64,000 nt of DNA from Streptomyces sp. AC1-42W (GTDB taxonomy: Bacteria; Actinomycetota; Actinomycetes; Streptomycetales; Streptomycetaceae): assembly GCF_003248355.1 (NCBI RefSeq), contig NZ_QKWY01000001.1, positions 3,430,001 through 3,494,000 of the forward strand. Direction: 5' to 3'. Numbering within the stretch: the first letter of the stretch is position 1; every line of letters begins with the position of its first letter. Shown piece by piece: positions 19,583-28,467 of this stretch. The notes under the pieces were generated by a model. That model saw only the letters and a list, made by a program, of their open reading frames with translations. It did not search any database and was not told the DNA's origin. Both the position numbers and the translations under genes were made by a program.

Positions 19583-20494
19583 ATGGCCTGGACCCCGCGT
19601 CGCTTCGCCCGCAACGGGGCAGTCGACCTCGCCTACGACCAACTCCAGGAGGCAACGGACGGCGAACCGCTGCTCCTGGTCATGGGGCTGGCCGTCTCCC
19701 GCTACTGGTGGCCGCACGACCTGTGCACAGCCCTCGCCGACGCCGGATTCGCCGTCGCCCGCTACGACCAGAGAGACGCGGGCGAATCCACCCGACTCAC
19801 CCAGCCCACAGCACGCGGCAACCCATTCGCCGCCCTGGCCTCCGGACGCCGCACGGCCGCCTACACGGCCGAGGACATGGCCGACGACGCCATCGCCGTC
19901 ATGGACGCCCTCGGCTGGCAGACCGCGCACATCTTCGGGCACTCGCTCGGCGGCGTCATCGCCCAGCGCATCGCACTGCGCCACCCCGACCGGGTACGCA
20001 CACTCACCTCCTCCGCCGCACTCCCCAGCGATGTCAGCGGGCTGGGAGCCCTCCGCCATCTGCGCCTCGGCACCCTCGCGAAGTTCGCCCGCATCAAACC
20101 CGCCCGAGACCGCGAGGGCAGAATCGCCGCAGCGCTCGCCGTAGCACGGCTGTGCGCCTCACCCGGCTACCCGTTCGACGAAGCGGAGGCCCTGGAACGG
20201 ATCACAGCGGACGTGGACACCAGCGTCGCCGACCCGGACGCCCAGTCCCGGCAGATCGGCGCCCCCTGGAACGGACCGTCCCTGGCCGAACTGCGCCTCC
20301 CCGCACTGGTGCTCCACGGCACAGACGACCCGCTGCTCAAGCCGTCCGCAGGCCGGGCCACCGCCGCGGCGATCCGCGATGCCCGCCTCGTCCTCCAGCC
20401 CGGCGTCGGCCACGACACACCGCGCGAGCGGCGCACATCGGTAGCTGCCGAGGTACGAGCCCTCGCGAACCGCAACCAGGCCAGCCACCCATGA
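19583..20494 (+). CDS. Alpha/beta-fold hydrolase
   Basis: A cytoplasmic serine hydrolase with an intact triad: nucleophile Ser in GHSLGG near residue 121, Asp in LHGTDDPLLKP, and His in PGVGHDTPRE. The first strand is followed by LLLVMGLAVSRYWW, which forms the oxyanion region, and RYDQRDAGEST. About 303 residues from the ATG at 19583; a GTG at 19538 would add 15 residues with no clear ribosome site. Resembles the Streptomyces hydrolases often labelled lipase or esterase. Substrate unknown. It follows a decayed methyltransferase and has no obvious operon partner. Confidence 0.85.
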   Translation: MAWTPRRFARNGAVDLAYDQLQEATDGEPLLLVMGLAVSRYWWPHDLCTALADAGFAVARYDQRDAGESTRLTQPTARGNPFAALASGRRTAAYTAEDMADDAIAVMDALGWQTAHIFGHSLGGVIAQRIALRHPDRVRTLTSSAALPSDVSGLGALRHLRLGTLAKFARIKPARDREGRIAAALAVARLCASPGYPFDEAEALERITADVDTSVADPDAQSRQIGAPWNGPSLAELRLPALVLHGTDDPLLKPSAGRATAAAIRDARLVLQPGVGHDTPRERRTSVAAEVRALANRNQASHP

Positions 20495-20826
20495 AGACGC
20501 GAGCCACGAGTGGGAGGGGTTCCTTGGAACTCCTGACGAAATGATCTTCGAGGTGGCTGGCTCACTCCGGGGTGATTGATCCGGGGGTGCGGGGCGGCTC
20601 GGCGGAAGGCGTGGGACGTGATGACGAGCTGCGGGCGGTGGTCGAGCCGACGCTGCCACCGCTCCCGATCTCCCTTTGCCGTGCAGCGAGTCGTCCAGTC
20701 AGGAGGCGAAGGGGGAGGCTGGACAGGTCGACTGACGGCGGGTCGATAGGCACGCGAAGCTCCGGGCGGATGGTGGATCTTGGTCGTGAAGCCGTCGACC
20801 AGGAGTTTCGAAGCTCAAAAGGCTCC
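20495..20826. other. Intergenic, no gene seen
   Basis: No convincing frame or RNA was seen. Short open frames here lack actinomycete codon patterns. Confidence 0.4.
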
Positions 20827-21060
20827 ATGGTCCGTATCGCGGTGGTCTCTACCCTCGAAAAACGGGCGACCGGCGAAACGCTGATTCTCCGCAGTTCAGG
20901 GCGGCTTACCCTCTCTTCACGTGTGATCCTCACGTGTGTCGGCGCGGCCATGATCGGTGCTGGTGTCGTGACCGTCTACAAGAGAGACGGCAATGTCGGG
21001 CCAACGACACTGATTGTGATCGGCGCCGCGCTTGTCGTCCTCGGCACGGCGGGAAGGTGA
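20827..21060 (+). CDS. Small two-helix membrane protein, possibly frameshifted
   Basis: From the ATG at 20827 a 77-residue frame reads MVRIAVVSTLEKRATGETL, then two hydrophobic segments (ILTCVGAAMIGAGVVTV and TLIVIGAALVVLGTA). It stops at 21058-21060, while another frame continues EGDAFEVEWSR. The natural C-terminus may therefore have been lost by a frameshift. No family recognised. An upstream start at 20572 gives an unlikely Arg-rich leader. Confidence 0.4.
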   Translation: MVRIAVVSTLEKRATGETLILRSSGRLTLSSRVILTCVGAAMIGAGVVTVYKRDGNVGPTTLIVIGAALVVLGTAGR

Positions 21061-21100
21061 CGCGTTCGAGGTGGAGTGGTCCCGGTAGGTGCTGGCACTG

Positions 21101-21356
21101 GAAGCCGCTTGGGCAGGAAATCCGGGTGCCTTTCGGACCCGCCGGGTCGTACGAGTACGACGACGAGTTCGTTCCCCGGCCTTGCACGGTGACACCACGC
21201 GAGTGGTGGCGTAACCCGGCTGGGGCCTGCCGGAAGACCTCACTCAAGAAGGCCTGTACCTCTTCGACTGTCCCGAGTGCCCGGACATGCCGCGCGCCCA
21301 TCGTTACGACTGTTGAGGTGGGGAACCGGTCGCTTCGGCGGGGCGTCGGAGGGGCA
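21101..21356 (+). pseudogene. Frameshifted fragment of an unknown protein
   Basis: Two readable patches in different frames: GPAGSYEYDDEFVPRP near 21140 and WGLPEDLTQEGLYLFDCPEC with a stop near 21352. They look like parts of one small acidic protein with a CxxC motif, broken by a frameshift. Weakly supported. Confidence 0.3.
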
Positions 21357-21491
21357 TGATTGGGAGAGTTGGGCGAACCTGAGTTCCGCAGCTGAGGTGG
21401 CGCTCTAGTACACGAATCTGGGGGTTGACCTGCGGATATGCCAGAGCGCACGCCGGATCGGCGTGTGTCTAGGCGGGAGCGTTCATGCAGG

Positions 21492-23261
<1,770 letters not shown>

Positions 23262-23435
23262 GGTTCCAGACCTTAACAGCAACACCACAGGTCAATACAG
23301 GGAAGTCGCGCAGAACGTGTTACTAGGAGATTCCGGTTGTTCCACCAGGCCGGAACCCAGTGACCTGCGACAACGCCGTCATCCGTGTCCAGGATCCCCG
23401 ATTAGCTGCGGAACGCAGGGCGAACCGGCCTCGTC

Positions 23436-23753
23436 CTCGTGTTGGTTGGCGGGGTGCTCGCGGGTTGTGCTGCGGTTGATGAGGGTGCTGGCGTTCCTCC
23501 TCGGGCGATGCCCTTTGACCTCTACACACATTGCGGCATCGACGAGGCCCGTATCGGCTCGACGTACTTTGAGGCGGAGGCGCCGCTCTCCGATGGCTCG
23601 GGAAACCCGCCGGAGGGGTGGGGCAACCCGACCCACCACGGGACGATGACCTTGAAGTCCGAGACCGAGGCGGTGTTCACCGACGACGCCGGGCACGAGG
23701 TGAGGTTCCGTGCCAGGCCGGGTGCGAGTGGCTTCAAGCGGCTCTGTGCGTAG
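23436..23753 (+). CDS. Lipoprotein, signal region possibly truncated
   Basis: About 105 residues with a lipobox (VLAGC) close to the start, so the mature protein would be a membrane-anchored lipoprotein. The mature part (FDLYTHCGIDEARIGSTYFE, then TMTLKSETEAVFTDDAGHEV) is familiar as a small conserved Streptomyces lipoprotein of unknown function. The charged n-region expected before the lipobox is missing. The frame upstream runs only to a stop at about 23402, soon after the IS1634-like element, so insertion or decay may have removed the true start. Start codon uncertain (GTG 23436 or TTG 23439). Confidence 0.6.
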   Translation, partial: LVLVGGVLAGCAAVDEGAGVPPRAMPFDLYTHCGIDEARIGSTYFEAEAPLSDGSGNPPEGWGNPTHHGTMTLKSETEAVFTDDAGHEVRFRARPGASGFKRLCA

Positions 23754-23859
23754 TACGGCGCCGGCTCCGGGGGCGTCGTGGCAGAGGCTCACGGACACCT
23801 ACGTGGACAATGGAGTCCGGCAGGTGCGAATGAGGCCGCCGGGCCGGCAGGGGCCGACG

Positions 23860-24285
23860 GTGAGTGAGGGGGTCGTGGTGAGTGGACCGGGGAAGCCCGA
23901 GGTCCGGGTTCCCGAGGGGGCCGCGGGCGCCGCGTTGGTGATCCGGGACCTTGTGGTCGGGGACGGGCCCGAGGCGCTGCCCGGACGCGTGGTCCAGGTG
24001 CACTACGTCGGGGTCGTGTACGCGTCCGGCCGGGAGTTCGACTCCTCCTGGGAGCAGGACCGGCCGTTCAAGTTCGCCGTGGGCGGCGGCAAGGCCGTCA
24101 AGGGCTTCGACCGGGGCGTGCGGGGCATGAAGGCCGGCGGCCGACGCGAGATCGTCGTGCCCCCGCGCCTCGGCTACGGCAAGCAGTCGCCCTCCGCCGC
24201 GATCCCGGCCGACTCCACCCTGATCTTCGTCGTGGACCTGCTCACCGTCGTGGCACCCGGCGCCACCACGCCTCGCTCGTCCTGA
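23860..24285 (+). CDS. FKBP-type peptidyl-prolyl cis-trans isomerase
   Basis: A single-domain FKBP that catalyses prolyl isomerisation during protein folding. Conserved stretches are VQVHYVGVVYASGREFDSSW, VKGFDRGVRGMKAGGRREI, PPRLGYGKQ and STLIFVVDLLTV, covering the known active-site positions (Tyr, Phe-Asp, Trp-equivalent, Ile/Tyr, Phe). No signal peptide, so cytoplasmic. About 141 residues from the GTG at 23860, chosen for the AGGGG just upstream; an ATG at 23830 and a GTG at 23878 are alternatives. Confidence 0.92.
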   Translation: MSEGVVVSGPGKPEVRVPEGAAGAALVIRDLVVGDGPEALPGRVVQVHYVGVVYASGREFDSSWEQDRPFKFAVGGGKAVKGFDRGVRGMKAGGRREIVVPPRLGYGKQSPSAAIPADSTLIFVVDLLTVVAPGATTPRSS

Positions 24286-24300
24286 ACCCGCGGCGCAGCC

Positions 24301-25539
24301 CTAGCGGGCGGCGTCGCGGCGACGGCGTGCCCGCTCGAACTCGGCGTTGTCCGATATCCACGGGCCGAGGCCGTCGAGCCCGGCGCAGCCGCCTCGGACG
24401 AAGGCGGCCACCAGGTTCCGGTAGCCGCTCATCCCGTCGACCAGGACGTACTCGACCCCGTACTCCGGTTCGGAGCCGTCCGTGCCTTCGCGCACCATCG
24501 TGATCCGGGCCGCCGAGTCCGCGTAGAAGTGGACCTGGACTCCCTCGCCCCGCTCCTCGTCCTCGATGGTGAAGACCTGGTTGCCCGAGGCCGAGCGCTC
24601 GGCGACGAACTCCCAGAAGGCGGCGGTGGCGCTGAGGCCGCTGCCCGGACGCCAGACCTTCTCGACCTCCTTGTCGTCGGTGAACGACAACACCGTCCCC
24701 GCCCGCTCCCCAGTGGCGTCCCCGTCGTCCAGGAGCGTGTCCCTGGCGCGGTCCGAGGCCTCCGAGCACATCAGGAAACTCACCGTGCGCACCGCGTCGT
24801 CGGCGAGGCCGGGGTGGGCGCCGCGCACGGCGGCGCCGACCGCCGCCTCCATCCGCTTCCAGTCCTGCTTGTCCGTGGCGCGCCTGCCCCGTCGCGGATC
24901 GCGGCCGATGCCCAGGCCGGCGCACGCCTGCTCGGCGGTGGCGAGTACGCGCATGACCTGGGGCAGCAGCGCGGGGTCGACGGCGTCGGGCAGCCGCTTC
25001 GGGATCGTCGCGCCGTGCGCGTACTGGCCCGTGTACCGCAGGATCGCGGCGTCGAGCGGCCCGAGCGCGACTCCGCGCGCCGCGCGACGGCGCTGAGCGG
25101 CGTCGTCCGCGGCCCGCTTCCGGTCGGACGTCTCCGTCGCCGTACGCATCGCCGCGTGGACCCGTCCCTCGTCCAGCAGCGCAAGGTCGGCGCCGTGGGC
25201 GACGAGCGTGCCCCTGGCCCACGGGACGCGCCGGAACAGCGCGTCGACCTCCGCCGGGGGTGCGAGAAGGATCGGATCGAGCAGCGCGACGGCGGCGTCC
25301 TCGTCGAGCGGCCCCCGCGTCCCGGCGGCGTCGCACAGCGGAAGCACCGCACTCCACAGCAGCAGATGCCGGCCCAGGTCCTCCCGCATCACCGCGAGGT
25401 GCGCCTCCCGCACCGGGAAGGTGAACGTGCGGGGCGCATGCGTGACGTCGGCCCCGGCGCCCAGCAGCAGCCGCAACTCCCCGTCCTGGCGGACGACGCT
25501 CGGTATCCAGCCACTGCGCCCGAAAACGATGTCTCTCAT
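24301..25539 (-). CDS. DUF6357-like conserved hypothetical protein
   Basis: A 412-residue cytoplasmic protein starting MRDIVFGRSGWIPSVV and ending in a basic tail. The pattern (ATEQACAGLGI, RATDKQDWKRMEAAVG, FLMCSEASDRARDT, GYRNLVAAFVRGGCAGLDGL) matches my memory of the Streptomyces DUF6357 family. No catalytic motif is evident and the function is unknown. The start at 25539 is favoured over 25557 because conserved sequence begins there. It lies downstream of the SNF2 helicase on the same strand, with a terminator and tandem repeats between, so it is probably its own unit. Confidence 0.75.
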   Translation of the reverse strand: MRDIVFGRSGWIPSVVRQDGELRLLLGAGADVTHAPRTFTFPVREAHLAVMREDLGRHLLLWSAVLPLCDAAGTRGPLDEDAAVALLDPILLAPPAEVDALFRRVPWARGTLVAHGADLALLDEGRVHAAMRTATETSDRKRAADDAAQRRRAARGVALGPLDAAILRYTGQYAHGATIPKRLPDAVDPALLPQVMRVLATAEQACAGLGIGRDPRRGRRATDKQDWKRMEAAVGAAVRGAHPGLADDAVRTVSFLMCSEASDRARDTLLDDGDATGERAGTVLSFTDDKEVEKVWRPGSGLSATAAFWEFVAERSASGNQVFTIEDEERGEGVQVHFYADSAARITMVREGTDGSEPEYGVEYVLVDGMSGYRNLVAAFVRGGCAGLDGLGPWISDNAEFERARRRRDAAR

Positions 25540-25558
25540 GGCCTCAGTCTTCCCCATC

Positions 25559-25650
25559 GCCCCGGCCCGGCGCCGACTGACCCAGCCCGGCACCGACTGC
25601 CCCAGCCCGGCGCCGACTGACCCTGACCGCCTGACCGCCTGACCGCCTGC
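25559..25650. repeat. Short tandem repeats upstream of the DUF6357-like gene
   Basis: About three copies of a 20-21-bp unit (CCCAGCCCGGCGCCGACTGA with small changes), followed by three copies of GACCGCCT. They fill the promoter side of the 24301-25539 gene. Confidence 0.7.
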
Positions 25651-25654
25651 CAGT

Positions 25655-25693
25655 CGTCGTGCCCGTCCCGAGCGGGCGGAGACGGGCACGACG
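25655..25693 (-). terminator. Hairpin terminator after the SNF2 helicase
   Basis: A perfect 13-bp stem (CGTCGTGCCCGTC paired with 25681-25693) 20 bases after the helicase stop. Confidence 0.75.
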
Positions 25694-25712
25694 ATGATCC
25701 GAAGGGAACCGC

Positions 25713-28343
25713 CTAGCCCTCTCCAGGCCCCCGGAGGAGGCGTTCGCGTTCGGCTGCGACGATTTCGCGGGCCAGTTCCGCGTCCGTGATGTCGAAAGCC
25801 TCCGGGGCGCTGTCCGCCGTGGCGGAGACCCGGGCGAAGTCCTCGAACAGCTGGTTCTTGCGGGCCAGGATCTCGATGATGCGCTGGTCCACCCCCTCTT
25901 CGGAGAGCAGGCGGTGCACCTGCACCGAATCCAGCTGCCCCATCCTGTGGGCGCGGCCGATCGCCTGCCACTCCGTCGTCGGCTTGAGCTGGGGCTCGCA
26001 GATCACGACGACCGACGCCGCCTGGATGTTCAGGCCGACACCGCCGGCCACGATCTGCGCGACGAGGGTGGCGCCATGGGGTGCGGCGGTGAAGTCGTCG
26101 ACCATTTGCTGCCGCGCCGGAGCTGGTACGGAGCCGGTCAGGGGACCGAAGACCTTCCCCGGGAGGTGGGACGCCACCGCGTCGAGGACGTCACGGAAGT
26201 AGGAGAAGACCAGCACCTTGCGCTGGTTCTCCTCCGCCTCCTGGACTATGTCGACGAGGCGCAGCATCTTCTCGGACCTGCCGCCGGCGCGCAGGGCGGC
26301 CTGGCGCATGGCCATGAAGTTGCCGTCGATGACGGCGGCCCGGTAGTACCGCTCGTCGGCGTCGGACATCGGCAACCACTCATCGATGTCGAGTCGCTCC
26401 GGGAGCTCGGTGAGGACGTCTTCCTGGTTGCGACGCAGGTAGGCCGGCGCCACCTGCTTCCGGAACTGGCGCGGAGAGAGCTCCGAGGCGTCGACCGGCA
26501 GGTCGGGCCGCAGATAGCCGATGAGATTGCGGAACTCTTCGATCCGGTTTTCGAGCGGGGTGCCGGTGAGAAGGACGGCCCGTTCGGAGCGCTCTATCAG
26601 CGCGGTGGAGCGCTGAGTCCGTTTGGCGTGCGGATTCTTGATGTAGTGCGCCTCGTCGAACACCAGGCACGCCGGTCGGGCGGGTTCGGGTATCCGGTTC
26701 TCCAGCCAGCCGAGGATGTCGTAAGTGGTGACGGCGACCCCGCCACCGCGCACCCAGGACCGCAGCGCGTCCTCGCGGGCGGGACCGTGCAGCCGGAACG
26801 CCCGCAGATCCGACTTGTCGCGGACCTCGCGGACCCAGTTGGTCACGACGGCCGCCGGGCACACCACCAGGAAGTGCGAGGCGCCCTTGGCCCGCAGATG
26901 CGTGAGCACCGCGAGGGATTCGACCGTCTTCCCCAGCCCCATCTCGTCGCCGATGACGACCTTCCGCTGCACGATCGCGAAGCGGGCGCCGAAGGACTGG
27001 TATCCGCGCAGGGACGCCTTGAGATGGGTGGTGTCGAGGGTGAGCTGCCGGACCGCCTCGACGATCTCGGCCGGCAGGTCCCCCTGGCTCTTCTCGGCGT
27101 CGTCGGCGAGGAACCCGAGCTCCGAGAGCATCGCGTAGTAGTCGGCCGGCCGCGCGAGGAAGTCGTCCCAGGGATCGCCGCCCGCAGCGCTCGACCCACC
27201 GCCGAGAGCGGCCCCGCGCCGTTCGACGGCGGCCAGCGCGGTACGCAGTTCGGCGACGGGCCGGGGCCATGGGACGAACACCACGTGGGAGGTCCGGGGC
27301 GCGAGGTTCTGGAGGAGCGGGCGTACCGCGTCGGCGGCGGCGAGGTCCGAGGTCGCGTTGCGGATCGAGCGCGCCGCGTCCCAGGCCCGCATCGCCTTGA
27401 GCAGCGCGGTGGTGGACTGCGAGCGGTTCTTGATGTCGATGCGGATCGGCATCTCGTCCATCGTGGTCTGCCAGATGGTCTGCGCGGCGCCGATCATCCG
27501 GTTGCCCGTGGTCTCCCCGACGCCGGGGAGCGACTGGATCGCCGACCGCCGGTCGAGGACCTGTTGCACGGTCCGGATTCCCGCGTCGTGCAGCGCCGTG
27601 ATGCGCAGCCGGCCGTTGGTCGCGTCCTTGAGCCGTTCCACGGGCATGCCGGCGACCAGCTTGCGCACCTCCGCCTGCCGTACGGCGTCGCCGGCGGCCT
27701 CGACGGCCGATCGGAACCCGCTCTCGCGGTGCAGGGCCCGGTCGATCGCCGTGAGCGCGGTTCTGGCCGGATGCAGCTCCCGCGCCTCGACGACCTCGGC
27801 TCCGGCACCGAGGCGCGCGGCGAGGCCGACCCGCTCGTCGAGCACGTCCGAAGGACCCGGCGCCGGAGCGGCCTTCGCGTCCCACGCCGCCAGGTCTTCC
27901 AGCTCCGGGACGAGCCGGGTGCTCCCGATCTCCTTGTGGAGGGAGAGGAGCCGGGCGGCGGCTCGCTCCGCCTCCTCCTTGCGGCTCCGGCCGGAGAAGA
28001 TCCGGCGGGCACCGAACAACGGCCGTACGGCGGCCAGCGCCGGGCCGGCCTCGTCGGCCAGGCGGCGGATGCCCTCCTGGCCCTCGGCGGTGATCGCCGG
28101 AAGGGCCCGGCGGTGGGCCAGAGCGGTGAGCGGACCGGCATCGGCGGGCGAGAGCTGCAGGACGCGCCACGCGGCGGCGGTCGTGGTCCCGAGCGGGACC
28201 ACGCGGCCCAGCAGCTGCCCGGCGGCATCCTCCGCAGCGGCTTCGACGGGGCCCCGCCGCGCGGTGACCTGCGCCGCGAGTCCGTGCCAACCGCTGACGA
28301 CGTCCACCACACCGCGCAGGTGATGACGTGCTTCTCGTTCCAT
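25713..28343 (-). CDS. SNF2-type DEAH helicase with HhH motif
   Basis: An 876-residue SF2 ATPase. After a ~280-residue N-terminal region, a helix-hairpin-helix-like segment (RSAIQSLPGVGETTGNRMIG) suggests DNA contact. The motor follows: Walker A as GDEMGLGKTVES near residue 470, DEAH box as VFDEAHYIKN, motif III as LLTGTPLENR, and C-terminal motifs VLVFSYFRDVL and QAIGRAHRMGQ (motif VI). It translocates on or remodels DNA. It is transcribed divergently from another SNF2-type helicase, 124 bp apart, so the two probably belong to one system. No nuclease or methylase is fused. The start at 28343 has a GGGGG ribosome site. Confidence 0.88.
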   Translation of the reverse strand: MEREARHHLRGVVDVVSGWHGLAAQVTARRGPVEAAAEDAAGQLLGRVVPLGTTTAAAWRVLQLSPADAGPLTALAHRRALPAITAEGQEGIRRLADEAGPALAAVRPLFGARRIFSGRSRKEEAERAAARLLSLHKEIGSTRLVPELEDLAAWDAKAAPAPGPSDVLDERVGLAARLGAGAEVVEARELHPARTALTAIDRALHRESGFRSAVEAAGDAVRQAEVRKLVAGMPVERLKDATNGRLRITALHDAGIRTVQQVLDRRSAIQSLPGVGETTGNRMIGAAQTIWQTTMDEMPIRIDIKNRSQSTTALLKAMRAWDAARSIRNATSDLAAADAVRPLLQNLAPRTSHVVFVPWPRPVAELRTALAAVERRGAALGGGSSAAGGDPWDDFLARPADYYAMLSELGFLADDAEKSQGDLPAEIVEAVRQLTLDTTHLKASLRGYQSFGARFAIVQRKVVIGDEMGLGKTVESLAVLTHLRAKGASHFLVVCPAAVVTNWVREVRDKSDLRAFRLHGPAREDALRSWVRGGGVAVTTYDILGWLENRIPEPARPACLVFDEAHYIKNPHAKRTQRSTALIERSERAVLLTGTPLENRIEEFRNLIGYLRPDLPVDASELSPRQFRKQVAPAYLRRNQEDVLTELPERLDIDEWLPMSDADERYYRAAVIDGNFMAMRQAALRAGGRSEKMLRLVDIVQEAEENQRKVLVFSYFRDVLDAVASHLPGKVFGPLTGSVPAPARQQMVDDFTAAPHGATLVAQIVAGGVGLNIQAASVVVICEPQLKPTTEWQAIGRAHRMGQLDSVQVHRLLSEEGVDQRIIEILARKNQLFEDFARVSATADSAPEAFDITDAELAREIVAAERERLLRGPGEG

Positions 28344-28467
28344 TGCCCCCGCCGACTCGCATGACCTCTGGGAAGATTAGCGACCCCGGTCGGACACGTC
28401 GACGGGATCACGACATCGCCGGAACGTCCGCGTAGCGTTCGCAGGCTGCCGAGCGGAGGTTGCGCAC
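28344..28467. promoter_or_regulatory. Shared divergent control region of the two helicases
   Basis: The 124-bp gap between divergent genes must hold both promoters. I see a GGAGG ribosome site for the plus-strand gene at 28455-28459 but no clear operator. Confidence 0.5.
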
